5,968 nt of DNA from Chloroflexota bacterium (GCA_016234525.1 JACRBK010000523.1:1-5968); one strand, 5' to 3'. Shown: positions 1 to 5,968, counted from the first letter of the stretch. Numbers and translations: made by a program. The notes: generated by a model not told the origin, from the letters alone.

Positions 1-1
1 C

Positions 2-262
2 GACAAACCCAACAACCCGCATTATTTCGCCTGGGCGCTCAAGCTGGCCCATCGTGGCAGCCTGATCATTGTGGACAATGTCGTGCGCGATGGCGGTGTG
101 CTGGATACCTCTGGCGCTGATCCCAGCGTAGAAGGCGTGCGCCGTTTGAACGACCTGATCGCCGCCGATCCCCGCGTGAGCGCCACCGCGATCCAGACAG
201 TGGGCAGCAAAGGCTATGATGGTTTTGCGCTGGTTGTAGTGACAGGTGAGCCAACACCGTAA
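2..262 (+). CDS. O-methyltransferase family 3 (CCoAOMT-like), C-terminal fragment
   Basis: This is the last 86 residues of a gene whose beginning lies outside the window; the reading frame is open from base 2 and stops at TAA 260-262. The fragment starts DKPNNPHYFAWAL and continues with SLIIVDNVVRDGGV, which is the C-terminal half of the Rossmann fold of class I SAM-dependent O-methyltransferases of the caffeoyl-CoA OMT type. The Asp-Asn pair encoded at 74-79 matches the second and third metal ligands of that family, and the spacing of 24 residues from the opening Asp to this pair equals that in the DADK...DN family pattern. The tail VSATAIQTVGSKGYDGFALVVV is also typical of the bacterial members. 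Such enzymes transfer a methyl group from SAM to a hydroxyl, often on a catechol-like acceptor, in the cytosol. The substrate cannot be read from this fragment. A terminator follows 11 bases after the stop, so the gene ends its own transcription unit. Confidence 0.9.
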   Translation, partial: DKPNNPHYFAWALKLAHRGSLIIVDNVVRDGGVLDTSGADPSVEGVRRLNDLIAADPRVSATAIQTVGSKGYDGFALVVVTGEPTP

Positions 263-273
263 GCTATGCCCCT

Positions 274-308
274 AAAAGCCCTGAGTAACCCCCGCCAGGG
301 CTTTTTTT
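274..308 (+). terminator. Intrinsic terminator after the O-methyltransferase
   Basis: AGCCCTG (277-283) pairs perfectly with CAGGGCT (296-302) across a 12-base loop. The A-run at 274-277 can extend the stem by pairing with the start of the T-tract at 302-308 (seven T). A GC-rich stem followed directly by a U-tract is the standard rho-independent form. It separates the methyltransferase from the downstream binding-protein gene. Confidence 0.88.
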
Positions 309-331
309 GTCGATTTTCCCGCATTACGAGA

Positions 332-360
332 TTGTAATTTCACTGTAAGGACCATGTAAT
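332..360 (+). promoter_or_regulatory. Candidate sigma70-type promoter for the binding-protein gene
   Basis: TTGTAA at 332-337 (four of six to TTGACA) and TGTAAT at 355-360 (five of six to TATAAT) are separated by exactly 17 bp. They lie in the only non-coding stretch between the terminator and the GTG start. Transcription would begin near base 367, giving a 5' leader of about 105 bases. Both hexamers fall inside the 11-bp repeat ladder, so part of the resemblance may come from the repeat and not from a promoter. Confidence 0.5.
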
Positions 361-387
361 TTGCCTGGATCAAGATTGGATCGAAGG
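333..387 (+). promoter_or_regulatory. Five TG-headed units in 11-bp register (candidate response-regulator operator)
   Basis: TGTAA begins at 333, 344 and 355, each exactly 11 bp from the last, and TGGAT begins at 366 and 377 in the same register. Direct repeats at 11-bp spacing are the known binding geometry of OmpR/PhoB-family winged-helix response regulators; the E. coli Pho box has TGTCA units 11 bp apart. The units here share the TGT and the A of that box but have A in place of C, giving roughly 11 to 12 matches out of 18 for neighbouring pairs. The array covers the candidate -35 and -10 elements. Which regulator binds, and whether it activates or represses, is unknown. Confidence 0.5.
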
Positions 388-412
388 TCTGAACAAACAT
401 CGATCATCCAGG
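364..412 (+). other. Imperfect inverted repeat in the 5' leader
   Basis: CCTGGAT (364-370) is the exact reverse complement of ATCCAGG (406-412), and immediately inside on the right arm TCGATC (400-405) pairs with GATCGA (379-384). As RNA this makes a 7-bp plus 6-bp stem with an 8-base bulge on the left side (371-378) and a 15-base apical loop (385-399). It has no U-tract and ends 46 bases before the Shine-Dalgarno sequence. It may be a leader RNA structure or a protein site overlapping the end of the 11-bp ladder. It matches no riboswitch class that I recognise. Confidence 0.4.
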
Positions 413-458
413 GTGCAGCCGCGTCCGCCCATCCGACGCCGCCAAGCGCGCCCCACTG

Positions 459-466
459 AAGGAGGA
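459..466 (+). promoter_or_regulatory. Strong Shine-Dalgarno site fixing the GTG start
   Basis: AAGGAGGA lies five bases before the GTG at 472. An in-frame TGA at 457-459 excludes any upstream start, so this site and GTG 472 set the N-terminus of the binding protein. Confidence 0.9.
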
Positions 467-471
467 ACTTT

Positions 472-3231
472 GTGAGCCGTCAACGAACGTTTTTTAGGCT
501 GGTCTTGATCCTGGCCGTGATCACCCTGCTGACAGGGGCCATCGGGCCGGTGGCAGTCCAACAGGCCAGCGCTGCTCAAAATGAGACGCCGCTGATCATC
601 AGCATTCCGAGCTTGTGGGAAGATACGCTGACTCCTGAAATCCTGGCGGAATTTGAAGCGCAGCACGCCGGGGTGAAGGTCTACCTCACCTATACCGACA
701 CCTCATTTTTCGGTTTTGGGGGCGGCGCCGGGGCCATCGATGACACCCTGGACAGCGTCGAAGAATCCGTCACCACGGCGGATGTGTTATATATCGATCC
801 GACTTCGCTCACCGTCTCTGCGACCCAGGCCGGGTATTTTCTCGATCTGGCTCCCCTGGTGATGAACGATCCCGCGCTGGACCCGGCTGATTTCATCCCG
901 GCAGTGTGGCAGTCGTACCAATGGGATAACGGCGTGTGGGCGCTGCCGCTCTCCACCGATGTGCTGGTGGTGAGTTACGATCCTGCCGCGTTTGACGCCG
1001 TAGGATTGGCTTATCCCAACGAGCGCTGGACCATTGACGATTTCGCTAACGCGGCGCGTGTGCTGACTCAATACAATGCGGATGGGACCGTCTCTGTGCC
1101 GGGCATGACCACCAATTCGGGCGGCAATAACCTGTCGCTGTTTTTGCGATCCTTGCTCAGCGCCGGGGTATACGATGCGGCCACCATGCCCAACGCGCCT
1201 TCGTTCAGCGATCCCGCGTTGGAAAGTATTCTGCAAACGTGGTACGAAATGGTTCAGGATGGCGTGGTGTTAAGCCAGGGCGGCGGCTTCGAAGAAGATA
1301 TTCCACTGCAAATCGGCGGGATGCGCAGTTTCTCGCAGCGCGGTTTCGGCGGCCCCAATAATGACAATGATGAAGAGAGCGTGCGGTATGCTTCGCTGCT
1401 GCCGGGTGGACAAGCCGGGCTGACCGTGCAAGGTTTTGCCGTCAGCGCCGGGACTCAGTCCCCCGAACTGGCCTATGAACTGGCGAAGTTCCTGACCTCC
1501 CGCTCCGAGCTGGCGACCAACGCTTTCAGCCTCTATCCGGCGCGTTACAGCCTGGCGAGCACCGCTGAACAGAATAATAACGCTGGGCCGGGCGGTGGTC
1601 CGGGCGGCGGTGGACCGGGCGGTGGGAACTTCTTCCGTAATATTCCTGACGAAATTCTGCCGGTGGTCGAACAGGGTTTGACCGTCGGGCTGCCGATCTC
1701 CGAACTGCGTTATGCATCCTACCTGACCAGCGCGGCCAACGAAATGACTAGCAACGGCGGTGACGCCCGCAGCGCCCTGCAAACCATCGAAGCGCAGGCG
1801 GTCAGTGATGTTCAGACGGCCCAGGCGCGTGTTGGAACCGTCGCACTGTACGTCAATCCGCCCATCACCGGACCCACCCTGGCAGCAGGTGAAATCGTGC
1901 TGAACTGCGCGCTCAACCAGGGTTTTGGCGGGCGTATGGGGGGTTCACAGCTTCCTAACCAGCAGCAGTGGGATCAGGTGATCGCGGATTTTGTCGCCGC
2001 CGATCCATTGGTGGGCGCGGTGAATATCGAATCCGTCGAATCGTCCGACCTGACGACGCTGGCGGCAGATTATGACTGCATCATCTTGTCAACGAATGTC
2101 GTGCAAACCGGCGATCTGAGTGCGGTCCTCAACCTCGATCCGCTGATGGATACCGATCCCACTTTTGACCGCAACGACATCATCGGCAATACGCTGACCC
2201 AGCTTCAAAAAGATAACAAAACCTGGGCGCTGCCGCTGGCGATTGAACCGCAGATGTTACAATACACGCAGGAAAAACTGCTCCTGGCGGGCGTGCCGGA
2301 ACCGCTTGACGGCTGGACCACCGACTCCTTTGTGGACGCGCTGCGGATGCTGCGCCCCTACGAAACCGATCCCGTGCCGTTTGTGCCGAATGATCCGGGT
2401 GGGTCATACCTGCTGATGCTGATCACGGCTTTCGGCGGTCTGCCGATTGACTATCGCACCGATCCCCCGACGATCAATTTCACCGACCCGGCCAATATCG
2501 ACGCGATCCGGCAGGTGCTTGATCTGGCGATCAACGGCTACATCGGCTACCAGTCCAACACCATCGAGAACGCCGTTGACATTCTGGGCAGCGCCGAAGA
2601 AGCGCCGATCACCACCAATTCGCTCAACCAGTTTGCGCGTTTTGGCCCTCCCGGTGGGCGTCCTGGCGAAGAAACGGACGAAACCACCACCGTTTTGACC
2701 ACCTACCCACGCGGCAGCCAATACAGTGTGGTGTCTTATGAAATCACCACGGGTTATGTCAGCGCTACAACGCAGAACCCTGAATCGACGTACAGTTTCT
2801 TGAGCACGGTGGCTGGCAATCCGCAGTTGTTCTCTGGGATGCCCGCGCGCACCTCTCTGATCAGCGATCCGGCGGTGTTGGCGGCCCAGGGCAGCGACAT
2901 CACCGGCGCGTACCAGCAGCTAGACGCTTTGCTGCGCGATCCGAATACCATCGTCTTCCCCACCCTGACCGGCGGCGGCGGAGCCAATATCACCAACTTC
3001 ATCCAGGAATATTGGCTGCGGCGTGCTTTTGATAACTATGTCATCAACGGGGCCGACCTGGAATATGAACTGACGGAGGCTGAGACATTCACGCGCGCCT
3101 ATATGGAGTGTTCCGCCGGTATCGTGGTCGATACCACCGTGATCGATAATTTCGAACGGCAGCGCGAAGTCGCCACGCAGATCATGACCTGCGCGCAGGC
3201 TGCTGATCCTGATTTTGGGCTGATGAATTAA
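472..3231 (+). CDS. Secreted tandem double extracellular solute-binding protein (family 1)
   Basis: The product has 919 residues, about twice the 400-450 usual for a family-1 (UgpB/MalE-like) binding protein. Residues 1-34 form a Sec signal peptide: basic SRQR start, hydrophobic core at about 10-25, and an ASA|AQ cleavage site. There is no lipobox cysteine. Module 1 covers about residues 38-450 and module 2 about 455-919. They are recognisable copies of each other: DLAPL..NDP (125-134) matches NLDPL..TDP (554-563), WALPL at 156 matches WALPL at 585, and WTIDDF at 186 matches WTTDSF at 615, all at an offset of 429. FSDP (245) matches FTDP (670). These stretches are typical of ABC sugar-type binding proteins and indicate two venus-flytrap lobe pairs in one chain, acting outside the membrane. 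Residues 372-385 are a Gly-Pro-rich loop. All four cysteines (479, 536, 880, 907) are in module 2. The next gene is an FtsX-type permease, which suggests a shared ABC system. The ligand is unknown. The fold assignment is firm; the transport role is inferred. Confidence 0.9.
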   Translation: MSRQRTFFRLVLILAVITLLTGAIGPVAVQQASAAQNETPLIISIPSLWEDTLTPEILAEFEAQHAGVKVYLTYTDTSFFGFGGGAGAIDDTLDSVEESVTTADVLYIDPTSLTVSATQAGYFLDLAPLVMNDPALDPADFIPAVWQSYQWDNGVWALPLSTDVLVVSYDPAAFDAVGLAYPNERWTIDDFANAARVLTQYNADGTVSVPGMTTNSGGNNLSLFLRSLLSAGVYDAATMPNAPSFSDPALESILQTWYEMVQDGVVLSQGGGFEEDIPLQIGGMRSFSQRGFGGPNNDNDEESVRYASLLPGGQAGLTVQGFAVSAGTQSPELAYELAKFLTSRSELATNAFSLYPARYSLASTAEQNNNAGPGGGPGGGGPGGGNFFRNIPDEILPVVEQGLTVGLPISELRYASYLTSAANEMTSNGGDARSALQTIEAQAVSDVQTAQARVGTVALYVNPPITGPTLAAGEIVLNCALNQGFGGRMGGSQLPNQQQWDQVIADFVAADPLVGAVNIESVESSDLTTLAADYDCIILSTNVVQTGDLSAVLNLDPLMDTDPTFDRNDIIGNTLTQLQKDNKTWALPLAIEPQMLQYTQEKLLLAGVPEPLDGWTTDSFVDALRMLRPYETDPVPFVPNDPGGSYLLMLITAFGGLPIDYRTDPPTINFTDPANIDAIRQVLDLAINGYIGYQSNTIENAVDILGSAEEAPITTNSLNQFARFGPPGGRPGEETDETTTVLTTYPRGSQYSVVSYEITTGYVSATTQNPESTYSFLSTVAGNPQLFSGMPARTSLISDPAVLAAQGSDITGAYQQLDALLRDPNTIVFPTLTGGGGANITNFIQEYWLRRAFDNYVINGADLEYELTEAETFTRAYMECSAGIVVDTTVIDNFERQREVATQIMTCAQAADPDFGLMN
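1585..1626 (+). repeat. In-frame Gly-Pro repeat inside binding module 1
   Basis: CCGGGCGG occurs three times, starting at 1588, 1600 and 1615, separated by Gly codons, and encodes GPGGGPGGGGPGGG (residues 372-385). The surrounding residues (NNNA before, NFFRN after) suggest a flexible surface loop near the end of the first module. Short GC-rich repeats of this kind can change length by slippage, so the loop may vary between strains. Confidence 0.85.
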
Positions 3232-3258
3232 CCATCAAGCTACCCCTAGTTTTTTGTC

Positions 3259-3285
3259 TGGGCACAGCAGCACCGCGCCCAATTT
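3259..3285 (+). terminator. Weak hairpin with short T-run after the binding-protein gene
   Basis: TGGGC (3259-3263) pairs with GCCCA (3277-3281) across a 13-base loop and is followed by ATTTTA. The stem has only five pairs and the T-run four T, so termination would be inefficient at best. The unit resembles the hairpin at 3361-3387: GGGC at the left, CCGCGCCC at the right, then a T-run. Confidence 0.3.
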
Positions 3286-3304
3286 TAGGAGCGACTTCAC
3301 CCCC

Positions 3305-3338
3305 TATCCCCCTCTCCAACCAAGTTGGAGAGGGGATA
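3305..3338. repeat. Intergenic palindrome, dispersed-repeat type
   Basis: The left arm at 3305-3320 (TATCCCCCTCTCCAAC) and right arm at 3324-3338 (GTTGGAGAGGGGATA) are reverse complements over 15 bp with one extra C in the left arm, around a CAA loop. Palindromes with CCCTATCCCC-CTCTCC wording are frequently seen scattered between genes in Chloroflexota and some other environmental bacteria, so this is likely a member of a genome-wide repeat family and not a gene-specific site. No T-tract follows, so it is not a simple terminator, but as RNA it would form a very stable hairpin that could protect the 3' end of the upstream message. Confidence 0.75.
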
Positions 3339-3360
3339 ACTGCCGGAGAGGTTTTCGTAG

Positions 3361-3387
3361 GGGCGCTGCTTGCCGCGCCCTGTTTTT
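3361..3387 (+). terminator. Candidate terminator or attenuator hairpin before the permease gene
   Basis: GGGCGC (3361-3366) pairs with GCGCCC (3375-3380) around TGCTTGCC, and TGTTTTT follows directly at 3381-3387. Six G/C pairs plus five U are enough for partial rho-independent termination. It lies 52 bases before the permease start, so it would either separate the two genes or lower permease expression relative to the binding protein. Its wording (GTAGGGGCGC...GCGCCC) also looks like a dispersed intergenic repeat, so termination may be a side effect. Confidence 0.5.
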
Positions 3388-3438
3388 AAGGGTCGGGGCA
3401 GCATTTTTTTGCGGATTACGTGACGGGAAAAGAACCTT

Positions 3439-5968
3439 ATGCAGCGATTGATCGATCCCATCTTTTTGGCTGTTGAGCGGCTGTGGCAGCACCGCATGTT
3501 GGTGTTCTGGACGCTGGTCGGGCTGTCGGCGGCGACAACATTGGCGCTGAGCCTGATGCTCTATGTGGACGCCGTCAATACCAACCTGCTCACCGATAAC
3601 CTGTCCGATCCGCCCTATGCGTTCCGTTTTCGATATTTGGGAAGTTGGGAAGGAGCCGTCACGTCTGCCGACATCGACCGGACTAGCGCTGCCCTGAAAA
3701 ATCAGTTCGAGAAGTCGATCGGGCTGCCGGTGGTGCGCGCACTCAAGTTCGTCAGCGGCGGAAACTGGAACGTCACGCGCCAGGGGGATACCCCTATCGC
3801 GTTCGGAACCTATACCCTGGGAACACTTGACGGCGCGGCGGAGCAAATCAACATCACGGCGGGCGAATGGCCCTCCACCGAAGATACGGGCGACGCGATC
3901 CCTGTGTTGATGGCCGAGAAGATGCTCTATCAAACCGGCTTGCAGGTGGGTGATACGCTAACGGCGACCAAACCCGGCGCGCCCGGCCCGGTCACACTGA
4001 AAATCGTCGCGCTGTGGAATCCGGTAGACGCCAATGATCCCACCTGGATTCTGACGCCCAAGTTTTTCGATCAGGTCTTTCTGATGGCGGCGGATGATTT
4101 GTGGGGCGCGGTCGAGGGGATCGCCACGCCGGTGGAAGAAGCCGACTGGTATATCATCTTCGATGGGGCCGGGCTGCGCACCTCCGAAGTAGACGGCCTG
4201 CTGGATCGAATCGTGAGTGGACGGCGGTCAGTCGCCGCAGCGCTGCCCGGCATCCGCCTGGACCTCTCGCCCGAAGAAGGTCTGAAATCGTTTAACAAAG
4301 AGGTTGACCGGCTCACCCAGCAGTTGGTCATCGTCATGATGCCAGTGGCAGGGTTGATCCTCTATTTTGTGACGATGCTGGCGGGTATGTTGGTCAACAG
4401 CCAACAGCAAGAAGATGTCACATTGAGCAGCCGGGGTATGAACCGCCGTAAGCTGGTCGGACTGCACGCACTGATGTGGATGATTCTGGCGGGAATGGCA
4501 CTTGGCATCGGGATCGCGGTGTCGCCCTCCATCGTGCAGTTGATCGGGCGCACGTCGTCGTTTTTGAACTTCAACGCCGATACTCCGCCGCTGGACATCG
4601 TGTTCACGCAGCAGGCGATCCTCGCCGGAGCCGGGACGGGCCTGTTAGCCGCCAGCACCGGGTTATATATCGCCTGGCGCACTACCGGCCAATCGATCAA
4701 CCAGTTCAAACGGTCCCAGGCGAGATCCGGTAAAGCGTGGTGGCAGCGCATTTATCTTGACATCATGATGTTGGCCCCTGCCGGGTATGTGTTGTATTCG
4801 CTGCAAGCGCAGGGCGGACTGTCGACCAGCGCCGAGGACCCGTTCAGCGATCCGCTGATTTTCCTGGCCCCGACCTTGTTTTCGTTGGGATTGTCACTGC
4901 TGTTCCTGCGTGTTTATCCCTTTTTGCTCAACCAGGCCGGGCGCATCATGGCGATCACCAGCAATATTTCGCTGTTGATGGCCCTGCGCGAACTCACCCG
5001 CAGCATCGGGCGTTATCGCGGTACGCTGCTGATGATGTGCTTCACGCTCAGCCTGATCGGGTTTTCCGCTTCAATGGCGAGTACGCTGGATCGCAGCCTG
5101 CAAGACGTGATCCAATATGAAGTCGGCGCAGAGCGGGTGCTGGTCGTCGCCAGCGAAGCCCAGACCGAAGAGGGAACCTCCTCCGACAGCGGCACGACGC
5201 TCACCGTCGTGGGTTATAACACCCTGCCCGCCTCGAACCTGCTAGAGATCGATGACGTTTACGCCGTCTCGCGGGTAGGACGTTATCAAGCTCAGATCGT
5301 GCTGCCCGGCGAGCGCCCGCAGGGGACTCTGCTCGGCATTGATCGCGCGGCCATGTCGGCGATCACCTACTTCCGCGACGACTACGCCGGAGAACCAGTC
5401 GCCGATCTTATGAACCGGCTGGCGGGCAACCGCACCGGCATTCTGATCAGCACCCAGGCAGCGGAAGATTATAACCTGACCATCGGGCAGGAAGTCGATT
5501 TGCAGGTATTGGCGCTCAATACGTGGTATTCGACAACGGTCCCGATTGTGGGGTTGGTAGACTATTTCCCCACGCTGGACCCGCGCGAAGGTTTTTTCGC
5601 CATCACCAACATCGACCCGATCTTTGAACTGATCGGAACCGAACTCCCGCATGACATCTGGGTGCGGCTCGATCCTGGGGCTGACAGTGAGGCTGTGTTG
5701 GCCGAAATTCAGGCGTTGGGCTTCCCCGTGTTGGAATGGGTGAACCCGGATGAATTGATCTTCGAAGCCCAAACCGCCCCCACGCGGCGCGGCGTGTTAG
5801 GCTTTCTCTCGGTGGGTTTTGTCTCCTCGATCCTGTTGGCGCTGGTGGGCAGCGTGATCCAAAACACAGCTTCCTTCCGCTCGCAGGCCGTCCGGCTGGG
5901 ATCACTGCGCGCAATGGGACTTAGCCAGGGCGCGGTAGGAACTTACCTGTTGTCGTCGCAAGGGTTAG
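3439..5968 (+). CDS. FtsX/MacB-type ABC transporter permease, 3'-truncated by the window
   Basis: The first 843 codons are present with no stop. ATG 3439 is the first possible start after an in-frame TGA at 3421-3423; the next ATG (3496) would cut into the first membrane helix. The ribosome site is weak (GGGAAAAGAA). Predicted membrane segments lie at about 20-43, 296-319, 340-362, 393-413, 438-455, 473-495, 528-547 and 787-808. Residues 44-295 and 548-786 are two large extracytoplasmic domains of the MacB periplasmic-core kind. The stretch EDVTLSSRGMNRRKLVGLHA (325-344) and its counterpart FRSQAVRLGSLRAMGLSQGA (813-832) are the cytoplasmic coupling regions typical of FtsX permeases. MALRELTRSIGRYRGTLL (514-531) is the usual opening of a second module. 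Probably two further helices lie beyond the window, giving the ten-helix double-FtsX layout. Such permeases need a LolD/MacB-type ATPase, probably encoded downstream. The family exports, extracts lipoproteins or signals mechanically; the substrate here is unknown. The preceding binding protein is a likely partner. Confidence 0.9.
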   Translation, partial: MQRLIDPIFLAVERLWQHRMLVFWTLVGLSAATTLALSLMLYVDAVNTNLLTDNLSDPPYAFRFRYLGSWEGAVTSADIDRTSAALKNQFEKSIGLPVVRALKFVSGGNWNVTRQGDTPIAFGTYTLGTLDGAAEQINITAGEWPSTEDTGDAIPVLMAEKMLYQTGLQVGDTLTATKPGAPGPVTLKIVALWNPVDANDPTWILTPKFFDQVFLMAADDLWGAVEGIATPVEEADWYIIFDGAGLRTSEVDGLLDRIVSGRRSVAAALPGIRLDLSPEEGLKSFNKEVDRLTQQLVIVMMPVAGLILYFVTMLAGMLVNSQQQEDVTLSSRGMNRRKLVGLHALMWMILAGMALGIGIAVSPSIVQLIGRTSSFLNFNADTPPLDIVFTQQAILAGAGTGLLAASTGLYIAWRTTGQSINQFKRSQARSGKAWWQRIYLDIMMLAPAGYVLYSLQAQGGLSTSAEDPFSDPLIFLAPTLFSLGLSLLFLRVYPFLLNQAGRIMAITSNISLLMALRELTRSIGRYRGTLLMMCFTLSLIGFSASMASTLDRSLQDVIQYEVGAERVLVVASEAQTEEGTSSDSGTTLTVVGYNTLPASNLLEIDDVYAVSRVGRYQAQIVLPGERPQGTLLGIDRAAMSAITYFRDDYAGEPVADLMNRLAGNRTGILISTQAAEDYNLTIGQEVDLQVLALNTWYSTTVPIVGLVDYFPTLDPREGFFAITNIDPIFELIGTELPHDIWVRLDPGADSEAVLAEIQALGFPVLEWVNPDELIFEAQTAPTRRGVLGFLSVGFVSSILLALVGSVIQNTASFRSQAVRLGSLRAMGLSQGAVGTYLLSSQGL

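Noticed and set aside
71..262. Reading GTG 71 as the start of a separate 63-residue gene
   Set aside because: The frame continues upstream to base 2 with clear O-methyltransferase sequence, so this GTG is an internal valine codon.
1585..1626. CRISPR-like or mobile repeat
   Set aside because: The three short units are contiguous, in frame and encode a Gly-Pro loop; there are no spacers or flanking target duplications.
1270..1782. A 170-codon minus-strand open frame inside the binding-protein gene
   Set aside because: It lies wholly opposite a well-supported coding region, including the Gly-Pro repeat, and has no start signals of its own.
3305..3338. Insertion-sequence terminal repeat
   Set aside because: The arms are 3 bases apart with no transposase or second end nearby, so it is a simple hairpin repeat and not the end of an element.
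3404..3438. Separate promoter for the permease just before ATG 3439
   Set aside because: No convincing -35/-10 pair could be placed; the T7 run and GGATTA alone do not support one.
3254..3451. A 65-codon + strand open frame between the two large genes
   Set aside because: It is the translation of the intergenic palindromes (FTPYPPLQPSWRGD wording is the repeat itself), has no ribosome site, and overlaps the permease start.
3304..3933. A 209-codon minus-strand open frame
   Set aside because: It overlaps the permease and the palindrome on the opposite strand, has an Arg/Gln-rich low-information composition, and shows no family resemblance. It is a shadow of the high-GC coding strand.
5242..5772. 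A 176-codon minus-strand open frame inside the permease gene
   Set aside because: It lies opposite the second extracytoplasmic domain of the permease, whose + strand frame is continuous and recognisable; composition is typical of an antisense shadow.

Overview
The window reads as chromosomal DNA of about 55-60% GC, with all supported genes on the + strand. The codon use, the protein style (a secreted family-1 solute-binding protein and a long FtsX/MacB-type permease) and the intergenic palindromes (a CCCTATCCCC/GGGGATA hairpin and GGGGCGC...GCGCCC units) suggest an environmental Chloroflexota (Anaerolineae-like) bacterium. That assignment is inferred from style and was not tested by any search.

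Layout. (1) Bases 2-262 hold the C-terminal end of a class I SAM-dependent O-methyltransferase of the caffeoyl-CoA/bacterial OMT family 3 type. It is closed by a clear intrinsic terminator at 274-308. (2) Bases 309-471 form a compact control region. It contains a sigma70-like promoter (TTGTAA, 17 bp, TGTAAT), a ladder of TG-headed units in exact 11-bp register (three TGTAA followed by two TGGAT), an imperfect inverted repeat, and a strong Shine-Dalgarno sequence before a GTG start. (3) Bases 472-3231 encode a 919-residue secreted protein made of two tandem family-1 solute-binding modules. The modules match each other at a constant offset of 429 residues through the best conserved stretch. (4) Bases 3232-3438 are non-coding and carry a mosaic of inverted repeats: two related GGGC...GCCC hairpins about 100 bp apart flank a 15-bp palindrome. 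At least one hairpin is terminator-like. (5) Bases 3439-5968 encode the first 843 residues of an FtsX/MacB-type ABC permease that runs off the window. Its two permease modules each carry a large extracytoplasmic domain.

Working together. The methyltransferase is a separate transcription unit. The double binding protein and the permease probably belong to one ABC system: the promoter and operator-like ladder would drive the binding protein, and the hairpins between the genes would reduce or tune read-through to the permease. The pairing is unusual. Family-1 binding proteins normally serve importers with MalF/MalG-type permeases, whereas FtsX/MacB-type permeases normally export, extract lipids or proteins, or transmit mechanical signals. 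The ATPase is not in the window. The main candidate for something undescribed is this association of a double binding protein with an FtsX-type permease, together with the 11-bp ladder in front of it.
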